Of a stretch of 64,000 nt of DNA, positions 1 through 11,391 are shown one piece after another. Below the pieces are notes generated by a model. That model saw nothing but the letters and a program-made list of their open reading frames with translations. It was not told the DNA's origin and ran no database searches. Each line of letters opens with the position of its first letter. The stretch's first letter is position 1. The position numbers were made by a program, and so were the translations under genes. Source of the stretch: Pomphorhynchus laevis (Eukaryota; Acanthocephala; Palaeacanthocephala; Echinorhynchida; Pomphorhynchidae); contig WNNJ02001876.1 of assembly GCA_012934845.2 (NCBI GenBank), forward strand, positions 186,001-250,000. Direction: 5' to 3'.

Positions 1-239
1 TTATAGTTTCAGTATAGTTTGTATATTGTAGAATTATAATAAAAAATCCATTATAATTGCTTATAATGGATTTTCTTGTTTGAACTTTCAGTTTGAACTT
101 TCTTGGCTGTTAAATGAACTACTTACAATAAAATAACATACAAGCGTCGAAGGATTTTCAGAACGTCTAAATACAATCGAATATACATACATTATTACAA
201 GAGATTTATGCGAGTACAATGCTCCGTATGCCACCGGGA
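1..239. other. AT-rich DNA, tail-like repeat relic
   Basis: No gene is visible. The first 60 bases match a module seen again near 3395-3470 (a short run around TTTCAGTAT followed by TAGAATTATAATAAAAAAT), so this is probably worn Penelope-like repeat DNA. Confidence 0.4.
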
Positions 240-1488
240 TTTTATGCCTTTGGCAAGTTGACTTGTTCGGCAGCACGGTCGAGGCTCAACTTGCCCTGGC
301 TCCGGCGAGCCTCCAACGATTGACAAACAAAATTAAGCAGCGGCATACTCCAATGGCAATCCAACCGCTTTCCCAAGCCTCCAAAGTTCGTTATCGAGCA
401 TGGAACTACTTTGCGGGAACGTACGTCTGGTTCGGCGAATACCACGTGCAGCGAGGCCCACAGTAGCAACCAAGCTTGTCGAACTAATAAATGCTGTCAA
501 CGCTTGCCCGCTAAACGATAACCCATGGATACAACTCCTCAGATTCGCGAAATCAGTCTTGCGCGTGCCACTAACGAACAGGGGTAACAGTACTGTGTCG
601 CTAGGGACGACGTTAAAGTCAGCATGCATGTCGTACGGTCAAGGGGCAATCACAACAATCAGTACACCAAGAACAAAACCTGTATATCGCCGGGATGATC
701 AACTTCGAAACAAGGTTTCTGAAAAGTTGGAGGATGGTGATATTCGTGTAGCGGTACGACTGATTGCCGATAACAATCAGCTGTTGAGTGCGGACGAGCA
801 GACTATCGAGCTTTTGCGTCGCAAACATCCAGAACGGCGGTTACTTTATAATGAAAGCTGCGCACGTCCGCGGTCAAATCTCGATTTAGGTCCACTTATT
901 TCGGGTCCTTCTGTCTTGTCGGCTCTCCAGTCATTTCCATCGTCTTCTGCTGGGGGCGCTGATGGCCTGAGTCCTTCTCATCTACGTGACCTAGTTAGTC
1001 GTTCGAGTGGTGTCGCAGGAGACATACTACTGAAATCTATTTGTGAGCTAACAAGTAACATCCTTGCGGGAAAAGTGGCAACCCCGATCAGGCCTATATT
1101 ATGCGGAGCCAAGCTTCTGGCTTTCGTAAAAAGGGACGGTGGAGTCAGGCCTATAGCTGTTGGGTGTACCTTCCGCCGGCTAGCTGCTAAGGTGGCTTGC
1201 AGATTTGCTACCGAGAAAGTGGTTGACATGCTTATTCTAAATCAACTTGGCATCGGTGTGCCTGGGTGTGTCGAGGTCGCAATTAATGCAGCGAGATGTT
1301 TTGCTGAACACGGTTTAGTAGGCAATTCAGCAATGGTAAAGTTAGACTTCGAAAATGCCTTTAACTCAATCAGCAGGGACGCAGTCCTTCAGGTTGTGAA
1401 GAAGGAAATCCTGGTGATCCAGGATTTCGTGGAAATGTGCTACGATTACCCAAGCACACTTCTCTTCGAGGACAATGTGATTGATAAA
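240..1488 (+). pseudogene. REL-type non-LTR retrotransposon, 5' part of RT, truncated
   Basis: An open frame at 400-1503 encodes the linker and first half of a non-LTR reverse transcriptase. Visible signatures are an IPRAARP segment near the start, an AGGADGLSP block, GGVRPIAVG followed by RRLAAK, and motif A as KLDFENAFNSIS with the catalytic aspartate. These match the RT family with a cysteine-rich N-terminus and restriction-like endonuclease that recurs in this window (14754-17799, 40049-43034). The frame stops just past motif A because minus-strand Naiad sequence begins near 1489, so motifs B and C and the endonuclease are absent. Upstream 240-400 is GC-richer and probably belongs to the same element but is frameshifted. 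The piece is non-functional and may have been cut by recombination between repeats. Confidence 0.75.
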
Positions 1489-2275
1489 TTAATAAGTCAA
1501 TAGTAACTTTATATAATTTAGATTTATTTTTTAAACAGTTATGAACAAACTCATATTCTATAAAGCTTAAAATAAGTCAATAATAACTTTATATAATTTA
1601 GATTTAGTTTTTAAACAGTTATGAACAAACTCATATTCTATAAAGCTTAAAAACAAGTCAGCTATAATTGGGCTACTATTACTTCCCATTGGAACACATT
1701 TTAGTTGTCTAAATATAAGGCTTTCTGGATAATTTTGTATAGATATAAATATAAATACACATATATCATCAATGTATCGAAACATATATTTCATATATTT
1801 ATATTGTTTAGATTTAGTTTTTACATAGTTATGAACAAATTCATATTCTATAAAGCTTAAAAACAAGTCAGCTATAATTGGGCTACTATTACCACCCATT
1901 GGAACACCTTTTACTTGTCTAAATATAGATGTCCCTACTAGGTTATTTTTATAGTAACCTAGTAGGGACAAATATGTATATATGTTTAAAATATGTATCT
2001 ATTAAATTATTTAAATGATTTTGATATTCTAAAATATACTATTTTCTGCTTGATGTTATTTTTATAGTAATCTAGTTTAAAATATGTATCTATTAAATTA
2101 TTTAAATGATTTTGAAGAAATAATATCATTACATATTGTTGCAATTCTTAAAATTTCATTATTTAATGTATTATATTTTATATTATATGGTATGCATGAA
2201 TGATCATGCAAAAATATGTTTCTTGTAAATTTAAATAAGTCACCTTTTAATTATTTATATATTTTACTATTTTCT
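1489..2275 (-). pseudogene. Naiad-like Penelope RT, internally duplicated fragment
   Basis: The minus strand encodes pieces of a Penelope-like RT: VKGVPMGG followed by NSSPIIADLF, then FRYIDDI (the YxDD catalytic motif). The KGVPMGG..SSPIIADLF block occurs twice within about 280 bp, and a roughly 79-bp unit from the same region is tandemly repeated at 1493-1571 and 1572-1652. Segments at 1985-2120 and 2060-2275 repeat the C-terminal part again. This is a scrambled, dead copy of the element best seen at 61845-63045. Confidence 0.8.
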
Positions 2276-2852
2276 GTTTCATGATACTTTAGTAGTTTAT
2301 TTTAAAATATGTATCTATTAAATTATTTAAATGATTTTGAAGAAAGCCAATATCATTACATATTGTTGCAATTCTTAAAATTTCATTATTTAATGTATTG
2401 TATTTTATATTATATGGTATGCATGAATGCTCATGCAAAAATATGTTTCTTGTAAATTTAAATATGTCATCTTTACGTTATAAATTAATAGTAGTTTTAG
2501 TTAATGTTAATTTAATGTTCATATCTAGATATACACCTTCTTTATCATTAATATTGGTTTTGTTAAGAATAAGGCTTTCTGGATAAATTTGTTCACTAAT
2601 TGAATAAAAATTATTAGAATTAAATAAACATATATCATCAATGTATCGAAACATATATTTCATATATTTATATTGTTTAGATTTAGTTTTTACACAGTTA
2701 TGAACAAATTCATATTCTATAAAGCTTAAAAACAAGTCAGCTATAATTAGGCTACTATTATCTCCCAAGGTAATAGTAGTATTACCTCCCTTAATTTCCA
2801 AGCAATTTTCAAATTGCTTGGAAATTAGCAGAAAATAATAGTCTTTCAATAA
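2276..2852 (-). pseudogene. Naiad-like Penelope RT, C-terminal half
   Basis: Reading frame 2478-2849 carries RYIDDIC, the LILNKTNINDKEG stretch and the KLTLTKTTINL segment found in the other copies. Its N-terminal side has lost the GVPMGG motif: after FLSFIEYEFV the sequence upstream of NSSLIIADLF is replaced by GGNTTITLGD. The end 2276-2477 holds the C-terminal tail in broken frames. A second, partly overlapping copy of the C-terminus lies just left of it. Confidence 0.75.
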
Positions 2853-3800
2853 TACACAGTTTCAGTATTTCTGACAGAGGTTGTATTACCGGGAAAACAA
2901 AGTCCACAGGTCAATAATAACTTGTCAGTAGAACGAATCTGATCAGATAACTGAGTTTCTGTTATCTGGAACTCAGTTAAACTCAGTTATCTGAGTTTCT
3001 GTTTCATTACTTCCAACTCAACATATATTAAGGTGTATGGGGTTGTCTTTTTGTAAACGATACCATCAAATTTCTGCAGTTATCTCTTAGCTTTTACTAA
3101 TGTCGTATTAATTCTGTTGATGTATAATTCTTCATTCTAAAAAAGGCAAACATTCATCAAACTTGCTTAAATATCAGCAGAAAAATAGTCGTATCAATAA
3201 TAAACAGTTTCAGTGTTACTGACAGAGGATTTATTACCGCGTAAACAACGTCCACATATCAATAATAACTTGTCAGTAGAACGAATCAGATCAGATAATG
3301 AGTCTACGTATTTTATACGATATATAAATAAAAATAAAGATAAATAATGATGAAAATAAAGCTAAAAAAGATATTAAAATATATATTTGTTATTAATAAT
3401 ACATAGTTTCAGTATTGTTTTGTATTTGTAGAATTATAATAAAAAATTCATTAAACTTGCTTTAAAATTAGCAGAAAATAATAATGTCTTTCAATAATAC
3501 ACAGTTTCAGTATTACTGACAGAAGTTTTATTACCGGGAAAACAAAGTCCACAGGTTAATAATAACTTGTCAGTGGAACGATTCAGATCAGATAACTGAG
3601 TCTACGTATTTTTGCGATATATAAATTAAAATAAAGAAACATAATAAATAATTATATAAGATTTTATACAATTTATATTTATATCAAGTTAAAATTTAAA
3701 TTTGAAATAAAAATTTATTTTTTATTAATTGACTACTAAATGACATACGATGTATCAGAATAAGGATTAGAGGTTATCATCTTGCCTTTTGAAGAAAAAC
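2853..3800. repeat. Three imperfect tail-like modules in tandem
   Basis: Three units of about 300-350 bp begin near 2854, 3201 and 3499. Each runs CAGTTTCAGT, CTGACAGA, TTATTACCG, a GTCCACA block, ACTTGTCAGT and then CAGATCAGATAA with GAGTCTACGTATTTT. A weaker copy is at 56905-57005. The right end (3720-3770) passes into the ATGTATCAGAATAAGGATTAGAGGT sequence that marks Naiad 3' tails elsewhere in the window, so these are probably terminal modules of that family. Confidence 0.6.
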
Positions 3801-4600
3801 TCATTCAAAAACTCGATTTTTGAAGGTACAATTTTTTTAAATTACCTTTTAACCACGAAGAGAATCTTCATGGTTAATGATAGTGTAAGTCGTCAAAAAC
3901 GGCTGTTTGTTGTATTAATTGATAATCTCTAGCTTTTTGAAAGAAATATGCGATAACACATCGCATAGTCATTGAACTATAGCCCACATATTTTTATTTT
4001 TCAAGATAAACTGTCATTAGTCTATGTTAATCATTAAATGATATGTCAACAAATAGTGGATAACCATATGTTATCGTCATTATATGTCATTAAAAATAAT
4101 CGTCAACTAATTTGATGCTAAACCCATTTTTCTTAAGCCGCGAATTTGTAAATATTCAGGAACTATTTTAATTTTTAAAATAAGTACAATTTATTAAAAT
4201 CAATATAAATATTATAATTTTTAATATTAAACCAATATTTTAAAATATTTTGATATTTTAATTTATAGTTTATAAATAAAATTGCTTCGACAATTATTAT
4301 TAATTATATAAAATTTATTTTGTATTGTTATAAAATATAATAATATTTTATTATGCCATTAATATTTCATTATGTCATCGTTTTATGTTATACGAAATAT
4401 ATTAATATTTTATAAAATATATTAATATTAATATATTAATATTTCAATATTAATATAAAAAAAGTTAAAAAAATTTCATACAATATAGTACATACAACAA
4501 ACGACTTGCAGATCAACGGCTGTTTTTGAAATAGTCGTTCGCGATATATTTATTAAGAACATCAACTAAGCCGTTTTAAGGTCTTTGAATGACATCTCAT
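3800..4600. other. AT-rich spacer without recognisable gene
   Basis: Long A/T runs and short palindromic ATTAATATTA strings dominate. I see no exon-like frame and no repeat recognised elsewhere. Confidence 0.5.
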
Positions 4601-4604
4601 ACTT

Positions 4605-4868
4605 TATCAAATATGTGATGCTGTCATTGTGATGGACCTTCCGAAGTTTGTAAGGCTTGCGCTTGTGTTTGCAGCTGCCAAAAGTGTACCAAATACATTG
4701 CTCTGAGATGCTCAAACGCTATTTCAGTCGACAGATCGATGGTCAAGTTGCCAGCAGTGATGCAGACGGACAGCTCAATCGATTCTTCTACGACTATGCA
4801 CCTTAGCAGCTTTCAGCCGAGCACAAATTTTCCTTTGCATCCAACTGAACTTAGTACGATCGCTAAAT
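4605..4868 (+). pseudogene. Cysteine-rich fragment, probable retroelement N-terminus
   Basis: The + frame reads CCHCDGPSEVCKACACVCSC then QKC, a dense cysteine cluster like the CC.C......C..C.C cluster that opens the REL retrotransposon proteins at 17799 and 40067. A short serine/threonine-rich stretch and a stop follow. It may be the degraded first ORF of the adjacent CR1-like element or a REL-element relic. No other function is supported. Confidence 0.4.
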
Positions 4869-4879
4869 GAGAGTTAGAT

Positions 4880-6560
4880 ATGGCTGTTTTCGTAACCCTT
4901 GATATCAAATGCTCAAGTCCTGGTTGCACTCTGAGAACCAATGTGAAAACTAATCGTAGCGTCGATAGAAATTTCTTTCTGCGGGAGTTCCACTGTGGAT
5001 ATTGTTCATCAAAACGATTATCATTAATTGAAGAAGTGTTGAGCGCTCATGAAAATTCTCAAGTAAAGCTTTCAATATATCCTCCAGTAAATCTTCCAGT
5101 AAATCATCCAATGTATACTCCAATTGACTCGAATTCGCTGCTTCCCTTAAATATCCACTTTCTTAGTAACAAGGTTGATTCAGTATATGATATTTTCCTT
5201 CAGAAATTTTTGGATGTTTTGTTTTAAACCGAATCTTGGCACGTTGATCGGAATGATCATTCTATTGAACGCATCCGCTCTTTAAACCTCTATGTGGTTG
5301 CTAAGGCTCGCCAACAACATATTAGTTCCTCACTTTCTTGTTGCCTGTTCTCTCTCTTTGTTAAAAATCAATGTTCCTGCAAAAATTATCTTAGAAATTC
5401 CTCGATTTTTCCTTTTTCCGCTCTCATATTAACAACCGCTCTCCGATAATGTATTTTTCTTCTATCTATCAACTCCCCAATTACTTATGTACCCACTTTA
5501 ACAATATATTTTGCTCTATCCTCGATCAAATTCTTCCCCTTAAAACTTTTGTTCAATCACGTCACTATCGTGCAACATGGTTCGACTCTGAGTGTGTGAG
5601 TTCAAAACGCCTCTTGCGTCGTTCTTTCAGAACTTATCATCGTTATCTCAGACTATTTTCAGCACTTGACTCCTCCGTTTATTGCAACCATTTTTTTACT
5701 CTTCGTCGTTCGCATGAAGTGTGTGGCAAAACAAACTAATTTCAGCTAATGAATCTTGAACTAAATGGAAAATTCTCAATTCTCTACTTTATCGTTCCTC
5801 TGTCATATCCACTCTTGATCCTTCTCAATTATCCGATTATTTAATTTCAAAAAATATTTCTCTAATCGATTCGATCATTGTCATTTCCCGAACTTCTTGT
5901 ATCCCGTCTATTCGTATCCATGAGCTTTTTTTACCTACTTGCGGTATTTTAAGATGAGGTATCCGCCTTCTTATTTCGTCAACCTGTAAATTCTCTCCTG
6001 CCAATCTTGTCCTTACTCGAATTCTCAAATTGCTGTCAACAGACTTCACACTTTTCCTTACCAGCCTCTTTAACTCGCCAATCCGGAATGAAATATTTTC
6101 TGTTCTTTGGAAACGGCTATTATTCGTCCCCTACTTAAAAAGACCTCTCTTGACCTCTCTCTTCCTTCATCTTATCGCCAAATATCAATTATACAAACCT
6201 TATCCAAAATTCTTGAACATCTTGTCTTAGATCCGATCAACAAGTATCTCTCTTCATCGCAGCTCTACCCGTCTTTCCAATCTGCTTTTCACTCCAATCA
6301 TTAAACCAAACTAGCATGTCATAAAGTATTTCTGATCTGATCACCACTCGTGACAAAGAACTTTGTAGTGCGGTAATATCGCTCGATCTTTCATCTAAAT
6401 TCAACATTGTCGATCACAAAATCCTTCTTTCTCGTCTTCGCTATCATTAGGGCTTCTCTATGTCTACCTTGGATTGGTTCTCTTCGTATCCCTCCAAAGA
6501 ATTTGAGTGAAAAACAAGATATCATTTAAAATTTGACTTTCAATTCCAGTGTGTTTTTGA
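4880..6560 (+). pseudogene. CR1/L2-like non-LTR retrotransposon, degenerate
   Basis: Three broken frames together give the order of a CR1/L2-like ORF2. The first (4880-5227) ends in LNIHFLSNKVDSVYDIF, resembling the start of an APE endonuclease. The second (5449-5739) has ILDQILPLKTF, then ATWFDSEC and SSKRLLRRSF, the usual endonuclease-RT linker. The third group (6030-6530) has TAIIRPLLKKTSLD, SYRQISIIQTLSKILE, QSAFHSNH and SLDLSSKFNIVDHKILLSRL, equivalent to RT motifs 0-A. Stops and frame changes occur every 100-300 bp, and nothing follows motif A. The copy is dead and truncated at 3', ending near 6560. Confidence 0.7.
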
Positions 6561-6601
6561 CGACGTTGCTAGTTTCTTTTCGTGCGCTGAGAACGGAATT
6601 T

Positions 6602-7440
6602 TCAGAATCCAATTGACCTTATTGCCTTCCCCCGGCACGCGTTGGCACGTGTATGTATCGATTCTTTTATAAGGCGTCGGCTAAGTAGGGAATCTATTAC
6701 TCCAGCGGCATCTAAATTAATTGAATGATCTTTGGATATCATGTGATTTAGCAGGGCTGACGAATGTTCCCCTCTCTTAATTCCTGAATTATTTTGGTAT
6801 ATTCGTTTACTTAGACCTTGTTTTGTCTGTCCGATGAAAATGAAGGGTAATCCTTGCAAAGGATTTCATATACCACATTTGAATTTGTTTGACGGGGTTT
6901 TCGTTTAAAGATCTCAGCTAGAGTTGCACCTTTCTTCAAATAAGGTATTACTCGCTGTTTTGCCTGTTGTCCGATTTCTTGATAGAAGCGACTGTGATCA
7001 TCGACGTTCGCTATTCTCGTTTATACAAAGAGTCTGTTTGATTTATTTTTGCGTGCGATACAGGTGATAAGAGTACTTGTTTCCAGGCCTGTCTAATTAC
7101 TTTTGGAGGATAACCATATTGTAGCAGTTTGTACCAAATTGCCTGCGTTTCGAAATCGATGTCATCTTGATGGGAACAAATAGGATTTATTCTATGAAAC
7201 AGCGCTCTTGCAGCTGAAATTTCGTATTTTTGCATTAAGTAAGTTTTCCAAGGCGTGATGTTCCAAGAAATGTCATGTTTCCGATAAATTGTAGTCGATA
7301 TTTTGGACTCGCCTAACTTCACTATAACATTCAGAAAATGAATAATACCGTTCCCATCGACGTAGCTTACATTCCATTGAATGGCATGATCAACGTCGTT
7401 TAGAACTTTTTCTATATTCAAGTTTGACGGATCTTGTTTG
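6602..7440 (-). pseudogene. Canonical Penelope-like element, RT thumb plus C-terminal GIY-YIG
   Basis: On the minus strand the RT end (7421-7011: GNGIIHFLNVIVKLG, TTIYRKHDIS, ARALFHRI) is followed by a KRKPRQTNSNVVYEILC linker and then a GIY-YIG-like nuclease (6859-6602: FIFIGQTKQGLSKRI, EHSSALLNHM). RT first and GIY-YIG second is the arrangement of ordinary Penelope elements. It therefore differs from the Naiad-type copies here, which have the nuclease upstream. The two parts lie in different frames, and everything before the RT thumb is missing. Confidence 0.75.
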
Positions 7441-8280
7441 ATCCGTAATTATTGTTATTGTTATTATACAATAACAATGTTTCGGTTAGTGGGAAACTTA
7501 AATATAAAACTAAAATTTTTTAAGGAAAACTCATTTAAAACTTAAATTTGTTAAATAAAACTTAAATTTGTTTCCTTAAATATTTACATAAAGGATATTT
7601 ACTTAAATATCCTTTAATTTTAGCAAATATTGTTTGTTTGATATTTTTAATTATGTTTGTTAAATTTGTAATTTATTAATTTTAAATTATTTGATAAACA
7701 GTTTAAAAGGTAAAATTTTTATGACTTTTATCATAGTAAAAGCATTTTTTATTAAATAATTATTGGAGCTGGATCAAAGAAAAGAAGAATTTTTTTTATA
7801 ATATTTCGCTAACTTCTGTTAGCATCTGTAGAAAAGTATCTAAAAATCGCATTTTTTTATTATTAAGGAATTTTCTGATTTTCTAATCATTGACTCATTA
7901 TTTTTTATAAAGGCCTCTTTGGATTAAAAACTCGAATTAAAGTATTAAGATATCTACTTGTTGATTGATTTGATATATCTACTTCTATTTGATTTTAATT
8001 CCTGATCTCAATATATTTAGTTTTAGTAAGGTGTTTATTTATAAATTTTAAAGTTGATTTTTAAATATTAAAAACACCAGCAATAAACAAATCAATGTTT
8101 TTTAAACATTCGATTTAAGCAATATACAGTCTAGATGAGCGGAATAAATATATTTGCCAAAGAATTTCAATAAAATAAAAATGGCTGAGGGCTGATTTCT
8201 AATAAAATCAGCCATCGTAAATTATAGAACACTTTATGAATTATACACTGCTAGTAGATATCGTTTAGAGAGTTTTACTG
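7440..8280. other. AT-rich DNA with half of a foldback element
   Basis: No gene is seen. Around 7765-7865 lies a sequence (GAGCTGGATCAAAGAAAAG ... ATTTCGCTAACTTCTGTTAG) that is one arm of the foldback element present as a complete inverted repeat at 18938-19139. Confidence 0.5.
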
Positions 8281-8612
8281 TTAACGTTAAACATCAGCTT
8301 TGCTTGTTTATGCACCATCAAGCTTGTTCAAAACGAATCCGCCTGAAATTCGATACGATATTGATGACCTTATTATTTCTATTAGTGAACTAATTAGATC
8401 TATTTTTGTAATAAGTGTATATATAGATATATTGTACATTTTACATTAGTGTATTTTATTTAACGTTAAACAGCAGCTTATGCTTGCTTATGCGCCATCA
8501 AGCTCTTTTAAAACGAATCCGCCTGAAATTCGATACGATATGACCTAATTATTTCTATTAGTGAACTAATTATTTTTGTAACAAGTGCATTAATAGACAC
8601 ATTTTACATTGA
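8281..8612. repeat. Two-unit tandem repeat, period about 179 bp
   Basis: Two similar units start with TTAACGTTAAACA at 8281 and 8460 and share ACGAATCCGCCTGAAATTCG and TTTCTATTAGTGAACTAATT. The second has small deletions. No coding potential or known family was recognised. Confidence 0.7.
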
Positions 8613-9139
8613 ACTAGATTCAAGGAGACCCAATTAAAGTTCGTGAAATCGTTTTCTTATGATGTAATAAGAAATGCAATAATAAGGAAATATATTTATT
8701 TGCTGATTTGTCTCTGTTTCTTCTTTCATAAAACAGTAAAAGTTAGTGAATGTTTATAAAACACTTAAAAAGTTAATGTATTTGGAGTAAAAACTGCCCG
8801 CTATCCATCTAAGCATTTTTAATCTTAAAGGTAAGAGATAAAAATATTTTAATTCTTGTAACTAAAATTTTTACTCTTGCATTTTGACTTGCAGTTCTTA
8901 TTAGATTTTTAAATTTTTGAATTCATTGATTTTTTCTAATGCGAAGGAATTTCTCTGGTAGATGCCAATTTAAAAAATCCGTTTCAAATTATCGTTGTAA
9001 TAATATTACAACGATAATATTATCATACGTATCGTTTCAAATTTTTATATAATTTATTTTATAATAATTTTATTATTTATTAATTTAATAAATAATTATT
9101 ATTTTTTTTAATTTATTTATTATATTATTTCATTAATAG
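8613..9139. other. AT-rich DNA upstream of WDR7-like exon
   Basis: Probably intron of the gene whose exon begins at 9140. I looked for the preceding WD-repeat exon and did not find one. Confidence 0.35.
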
Positions 9140-9244
9140 ACATGGGACGTGTTTACAAATGCAGTAACAAGTGTATCATTTTCTCCTGATATTAAGCAAA
9201 TTGCTGCCTATTGCGAAATAGAAAACAGAATTTTTATAGGCCAG
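9140..9244 (+). CDS. WDR7/Rabconnectin-3-beta-like protein, penultimate exon seen
   Basis: A 105-nt open segment is bounded by AG (9138-9139) and a CAG|GTATAT donor (9245). It encodes 35 residues in phase 0: TWDVF, then AVTSVSFSPDIKQIAAYCE and ENRIFIGQ. The VTSVSFSPD..QIAAY pattern is a WD40 blade. It joins without frame change to the exon at 12342-12506, and together they follow the C-terminus of WDR7/Rabconnectin-3 beta, where a last WD blade precedes a short conserved tail. In animals that protein is a cytoplasmic partner of DMXL proteins and promotes V-ATPase assembly on endosomes and synaptic vesicles. Earlier exons are not visible. The assignment rests on pattern recognition, not a database match. 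Confidence 0.6.
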
Positions 9245-9394
9245 GTATATATTGATCGTTACCGATTTGCAAATTTAGTTAATTGAAAAAGATTGATTTT
9301 TTACGGTTATCACGTGATTATTTTGCAAACATCTCCTATATAAACAAGATGTTTATGACTGCATTGACACAATTTTATTTCTATGGGAAACTGC

Positions 9395-9510
9395 TATGTT
9401 ATCAGGTTTCGCACCCTATTCCTCAATCCAAAATAGCAGCGAGGCCAAACACTGCTAATGACGTATTTCCCATGATGAATATTGATTATCTAGTATTATA
9501 TTATAATACA
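9395..9510 (-). repeat. Naiad-type 3' tail, isolated and diverged
   Basis: The conserved tail (GAAACCTGATAACATAGCAG in element sense) is present without adjoining RT. It lies inside the WDR7-like intron. The spurious 100-codon frame across it is ignored. Confidence 0.6.
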
Positions 9511-9849
9511 AAGTATATTGTTCTGATTGTGGCACATCTTCACAGGTCTTTTGTTCCTATTTTTGATACTGCAAAACGCTACTAATCAGCCTGGGTAGGT
9601 CTCATCATCTGCTGACCCAGACATACATTTCACGTGTTGATCCTTATTATCTGCTTACTCCGTACACTGGTGCTGATCGAATTTTGAACTCAACACATCT
9701 GTATCGCAATCAACGTTACATCCACTAGGATGGCTACTTCTGTGGTGTAGATATACATTTCTGAATATTACTTTTGGAAGATGATCTCATTCAAACGATC
9801 TATTAGAAACCTACCTTACTTAATCATTTAAATAATTTAAATAATCATT
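9511..9849. other. Intronic DNA without recognised feature
   Basis: Mixed-composition sequence between two Naiad fragments in the WDR7-like intron. No exon or repeat was identified. Confidence 0.4.
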
Positions 9850-10547
9850 TAAATTATTTAAATGATTCGGATAACTGAGTCTACGTATTTTATACGATAT
9901 ATATAAATAAAGATAAATAATAAATAATTATATAAGATTTTATACAATTTATATTTATATCAAGTTAAAATTTAAAATTGAAATTTAAAATAAAAGTCAA
10001 TTGTTATGAATTGACTAATAAATAACAGACGTTGTATCAGAATAAGGATTAGAAGTCATCAGGAGGAACTGCTATGCTATCAAGTTTTGGTCCTATCCTC
10101 GACCCAACATAACAGTGAAGCCAAATACATGCTAATGACGTATTATCTATGAAACTTGATTACCTAGTATCTTATTCTAATACAAAGTATATTATTTATT
10201 ATCCATCCATAAAAATTGCCACTTAAGAGTTTAAATTTATTCTTTATATTATTGTGTTGATTTATATATTTTACTATTTTCTGCTTGATGTTATTTTTAT
10301 AGTAACCTAGTTTAAAATATGTATCTATAAAATAATTTAAATGATTTTGAAGAAAGTCAATATCATTACATATTGTTGCAATTCTTAAAATTTCATTATT
10401 TAATGTATAATATTTTATATTATATGGTATGCATGAATGTTCATGCAAAAATATGTTTCTTGTAAATTTAAATATGTCATCTTTACGATATAAATTAATA
10501 GTTGTTTTAGTTAATGTTAATTTAATGTTCATATCTTGCATGAAACT
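9850..10547 (-). pseudogene. Naiad-like element, 3' tail and RT C-terminus
   Basis: The tail module (9865-10140) is followed, in element orientation upstream, by the C-terminal RT region at 10164-10533 (KLTLTKTTINLYRKDDIF, HEHSCIPYNIKY, NHLNYFIDTYFKLGYYK). The frame is open for about 120 codons but lacks all catalytic motifs because it changes to foreign sequence near 10548. Confidence 0.75.
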
Positions 10548-10745
10548 TTGCATCGGGTATTGTACGTTAGTGTTTTTACCGGACTGCTAAACATTCTTCC
10601 GACTGCAACATCTTCACAGCACTTGCAGCGCTTATCCCCGCATATTTGCTTTTTTCCGATATTTTAAGCTTGTTTGTAGTCAGTAAGCACCGTAGGGATT
10701 CACCACTTTTGTAGGCGACTTTAATCTTTACACCTGTTCCGCATA
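10548..10745 (-). pseudogene. Zinc-binding spacer of a Penelope/GIY-YIG element
   Basis: On the minus strand one frame gives VAYKSGESLRCLL and the next gives CGDKRCKCCEDVAVG followed by FSSPVKTLTYN. The arrangement of a YK....LR.LL block, then a C..RC..C cluster and F.S.VT..TY precedes the GIY-YIG nuclease in many Penelope-type proteins. It abuts RT C-terminal sequence of a Naiad copy at 10547, so the junction is chimeric. A frameshift separates the two blocks. Confidence 0.5.
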
Positions 10746-11010
10746 TGGAATTACATGCGTAAATTTAAAATATAAGTCAATTTATTTTTAGCAATATTGT
10801 GTTGACTTAATTTAAAATATACATTTATTAAATTATTTAAATGATTTTGTAAATTATTTAAATGATTCAGATAGCTGAGTTTACGTATTTTATTCGATAT
10901 ATAAATAAAGATAAAGATAAATAATAAATCATTATATAAAATTTTATACAATTTATTTATATTTCTAATACAAAATATATTGTTTATCATCCATCCATTT
11001 TTTCGCTTGA
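10746..11010 (-). repeat. Degenerate Naiad-type tail and C-terminal scraps
   Basis: Short runs such as TTATTAAATTATTTAAATGATTTTG and the CATCCATCCA end of the ORF are recognisable, mixed with the CAGATAGCTGAG tail module. No continuous reading frame remains. Confidence 0.5.
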
Positions 11011-11179
11011 TAAATTAAATTTATTTTGTTTATTTATTTTATTTTTTTTAGTGTTTTCCGTTTGATTATATTTTTATAAATAATTAGTAAATTTGATAAT
11101 ATAATAATATTTTGTTAATTAATAATTCTACATTATAAGAAAAAACAATTAATCAAACTTGATTGAAAATAAGCAGAAA

Positions 11180-11275
11180 AACTAGGTTTAGGCAACACAT
11201 ATATAAAATACAGCATAAGAGTCAAACTATATTTCATAAACATATGAGATTAATAAGACATGATATCTAAATTAA
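11180..11275 (+). pseudogene. Naiad GIY-YIG nuclease fragment
   Basis: The + strand encodes TRFRQHIYKIQHK and TIFHKHMRLIRHDI, matching the longer GIY-YIG copy at 31112-31560. Only about 30 codons are left. Confidence 0.6.
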
Positions 11276-11391
11276 ACAAGTCATCCATAAATAAAAGAAA
11301 TAATATCAGATAAGCAGAAAAATAATATCTTTATATTAAGACAAATATATTTTTAATTCCTATGTTAGTTTATAAAAAATTCAAATAAAAG

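Noticed and set aside
9283-9585. 100-codon frame on + strand
   Set aside because: It overlaps the Naiad tail on the other strand and has no domain; it is chance coding.
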